Origin: an uncultured Lachnospiraceae bacterium
Lineage (GTDB): Bacteria > Bacillota > Clostridia > Lachnospirales > Lachnospiraceae
Direction of reading: 5' to 3'
Assembly: GCA_910579275.1 (NCBI GenBank)
Contig: CAJTTO010000015.1
Span: 14,258-78,257, forward strand
DNA: 64,000 bases
The first letter of the stretch is position 1, and each line of letters starts with the position of its first letter. The notes below the pieces were generated by a model, which ran no database searches, was not told the origin of the DNA, and saw only the letters and a program-made list of their open reading frames with translations. Of the stretch, positions 63,034 through 64,000 are shown one piece after another. The position numbers were made by a program, and so were the translations under genes.

Positions 63034-63099
63034 CATCAAAGTTGTATCGTTCTTGCATCAAAGAAGCATATTTTTTGCATCAAAGTTGTAACATTTGAA
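63034..63099. repeat. Three-copy 22-bp tandem repeat
   Basis: CATCAAAG recurs at 63034, 63056 and 63078, exactly 22 bp apart; the first and third also share GTTGTA. It lies between two convergent genes. Confidence 0.6.
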
Positions 63100-63107
63100 A
63101 AGGAATA

Positions 63108-63154
63108 AAAAAACTCATGTATGATACCGCATTCAATGCCTTATCATACATGAG
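63108..63154 (-). terminator. Rho-independent terminator of dnaJ
   Basis: ACTCATGTATGATA pairs with TATCATACATGAGT and is followed on the minus strand by seven T. Confidence 0.85.
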
Positions 63155-63173
63155 TCTTACCGAGTATAATTCC

Positions 63174-64000
63174 TTATTTATTAAAAAGCCCCTTGCGCTT
63201 TTTCTCTTTCTTATCCTTCTCGCCGCTCTGGTCACTGTTTTCCATGTTCTTGACAGCCTCAAGACTGTTTCCCGTCTCCCTGTCAAACTGGCGCAGAAGC
63301 TCTTTTGCATCACTCGAAAGTTTGTCTGGAACCTGCACCACCAGTGTCACGTAATGGTCGCCCCGGATATCTTTATTGCGAAGCGACGGAACGCCTTTGC
63401 CACGCAGTCTGACACGCGTGTCAGTCTGGGTGCCCGCCTTCACATCATAGACCACTCTGCCGTCCACTGTATCAATCAGCACTTCGCCGCCAAGCGCCGC
63501 CACTGCAAAGGACACAGGTACTGTGGAGAAGATATTCATATCCTGTCTCTGGAAGATCGGATGTCTGTCAACCACAACCTCGACCAGCAGATCGCCTCTG
63601 GGACCGCCGTTTACACCCGGCTCGCCCTTATCCCGGATACGCACGCTCTGTCCGTTGTCAATGCCTGCCGGAATCGACACCTGTATCTTCTTTCTGCTTG
63701 CTATATAGCCACTTCCATGACAGTCAGGGCACTTTTCCTTAATCGTCTTGCCAGAACCGCCGCAGTCCGGGCAGACCGATGCATTTCTGATAATGCCAAA
63801 CGGGGTCTTGCTCTGTGTCACCACCTGACCGCGCCCGCCGCAGCGGTGGCAGGTCTCCGGTGATGTTCCGGGCTTTGCACCGTTGCCGTTACAAGTCTTA
63901 CAGGTATCTTTGAGGTTTAACTCGAGTTCCTTGTCAATACCAAAGACTGCCTCCTCAAAGGTAATTCTCACACTGGTGCGGATATTGGCACCTTTCATCG
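63174..64000 (-). CDS. dnaJ: Chaperone DnaJ, C-terminal part (5' partial)
   Basis: At least 274 residues open to the right edge; the J domain and Gly/Phe region lie outside. Four CxxCxGxG zinc repeats are seen (CKTCNGNG, CHRCGGRG, CPDCGGSG, CPDCHGSG), then the substrate-binding beta domains with PAGIDNGQSVRIRDKGEPG. The tail is Lys/Glu-rich (KDKKEKKRKG). Cochaperone of DnaK. Confidence 0.97.
   Translation of the reverse strand, partial: MKGANIRTSVRITFEEAVFGIDKELELNLKDTCKTCNGNGAKPGTSPETCHRCGGRGQVVTQSKTPFGIIRNASVCPDCGGSGKTIKEKCPDCHGSGYIASRKKIQVSIPAGIDNGQSVRIRDKGEPGVNGGPRGDLLVEVVVDRHPIFQRQDMNIFSTVPVSFAVAALGGEVLIDTVDGRVVYDVKAGTQTDTRVRLRGKGVPSLRNKDIRGDHYVTLVVQVPDKLSSDAKELLRQFDRETGNSLEAVKNMENSDQSGEKDKKEKKRKGLFNK

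Noticed and set aside
63034..63099. CRISPR array
   Set aside because: Only three 22-bp units with no spacers and no cas genes; a short tandem repeat.

Overview
The window looks like chromosomal DNA of an anaerobic, endospore-forming, probably flagellated Clostridia, most likely a Lachnospiraceae member (inference). Supporting signs are a spoIIAA-spoIIAB-sigF cluster, spoVAA-AB-AC, a PdaB-like deacetylase, a near-consensus SigD/FliA promoter, indolepyruvate:ferredoxin oxidoreductase, a zinc-type L31, several Firmicutes DUF families (DUF342, DUF4364, DUF368, DUF1385), frequent TTG/GTG starts with strong GGAGG sites, and intermediate G+C. No rRNA, tRNA, CRISPR array, prophage or complete insertion sequence was seen.

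Layout. 0-14 kb: end of a FapA/DUF342 gene, folC, a zinc-ribbon/TPR membrane protein, the SpoIIA/SigF switch, a SigD-type promoter with its target gene, trkA-trkH potassium uptake, then (minus strand) a PHP hydrolase and an Orn/Lys/Arg decarboxylase, and spoVAA-AB-AC. 14-29 kb: a cytoplasmic GH13 enzyme, a GGDEF/EAL protein, an iorA-iorB-carB operon divergent from an acyl-CoA ligase, rarA, DUF4364, a radical SAM protein and malic enzyme. 29-34.2 kb: the conserved block rho-rpmE-DUF1385-prmC-prfA. 34.2-36.35 kb: a small AT-rich accessory island. 36.3-49.5 kb: a membrane EAL protein, a palindromic-repeat region, a HelD-like helicase, aroA, a lipase, an ABC-2 exporter with a probable attenuator, a deacetylase and two lipoproteins. 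49.5-64 kb: a GT-C-like membrane protein, hisC, DUF368, a methyltransferase, hslO, glnA plus an ANTAR regulator, mannose-1-phosphate guanylyltransferase, dapF, an AlgI/AlgJ-like O-acetylation pair and the 3' part of dnaJ.

The most notable region is the island behind prfA. A RelA/SpoT-fold protein (207 aa) overlaps a 75-aa partner, which is the layout of a toxSAS toxin-antitoxin pair. The pair lies between two near-identical 42-bp copies of the prfA 3' end, and the hairpin terminator expected for prfA sits behind the second copy. Next to it, a Uma2-family gene is split by a 160-bp IS630/mariner-type MITE (20-bp inverted ends, TA duplication inside CTAG). After that gene lies a 79-bp fragment of a second copy of the 75-aa gene. 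Other less ordinary features are a leader peptide with three mutually exclusive RNA hairpins upstream of the ABC exporter, a 187-bp multi-hairpin palindrome flanked by direct repeats, a dispersed inverted-repeat family (31.2 and 38.65 kb), a palindrome splitting spoIIAA from spoIIAB, and a Rho factor with a long disordered insert.
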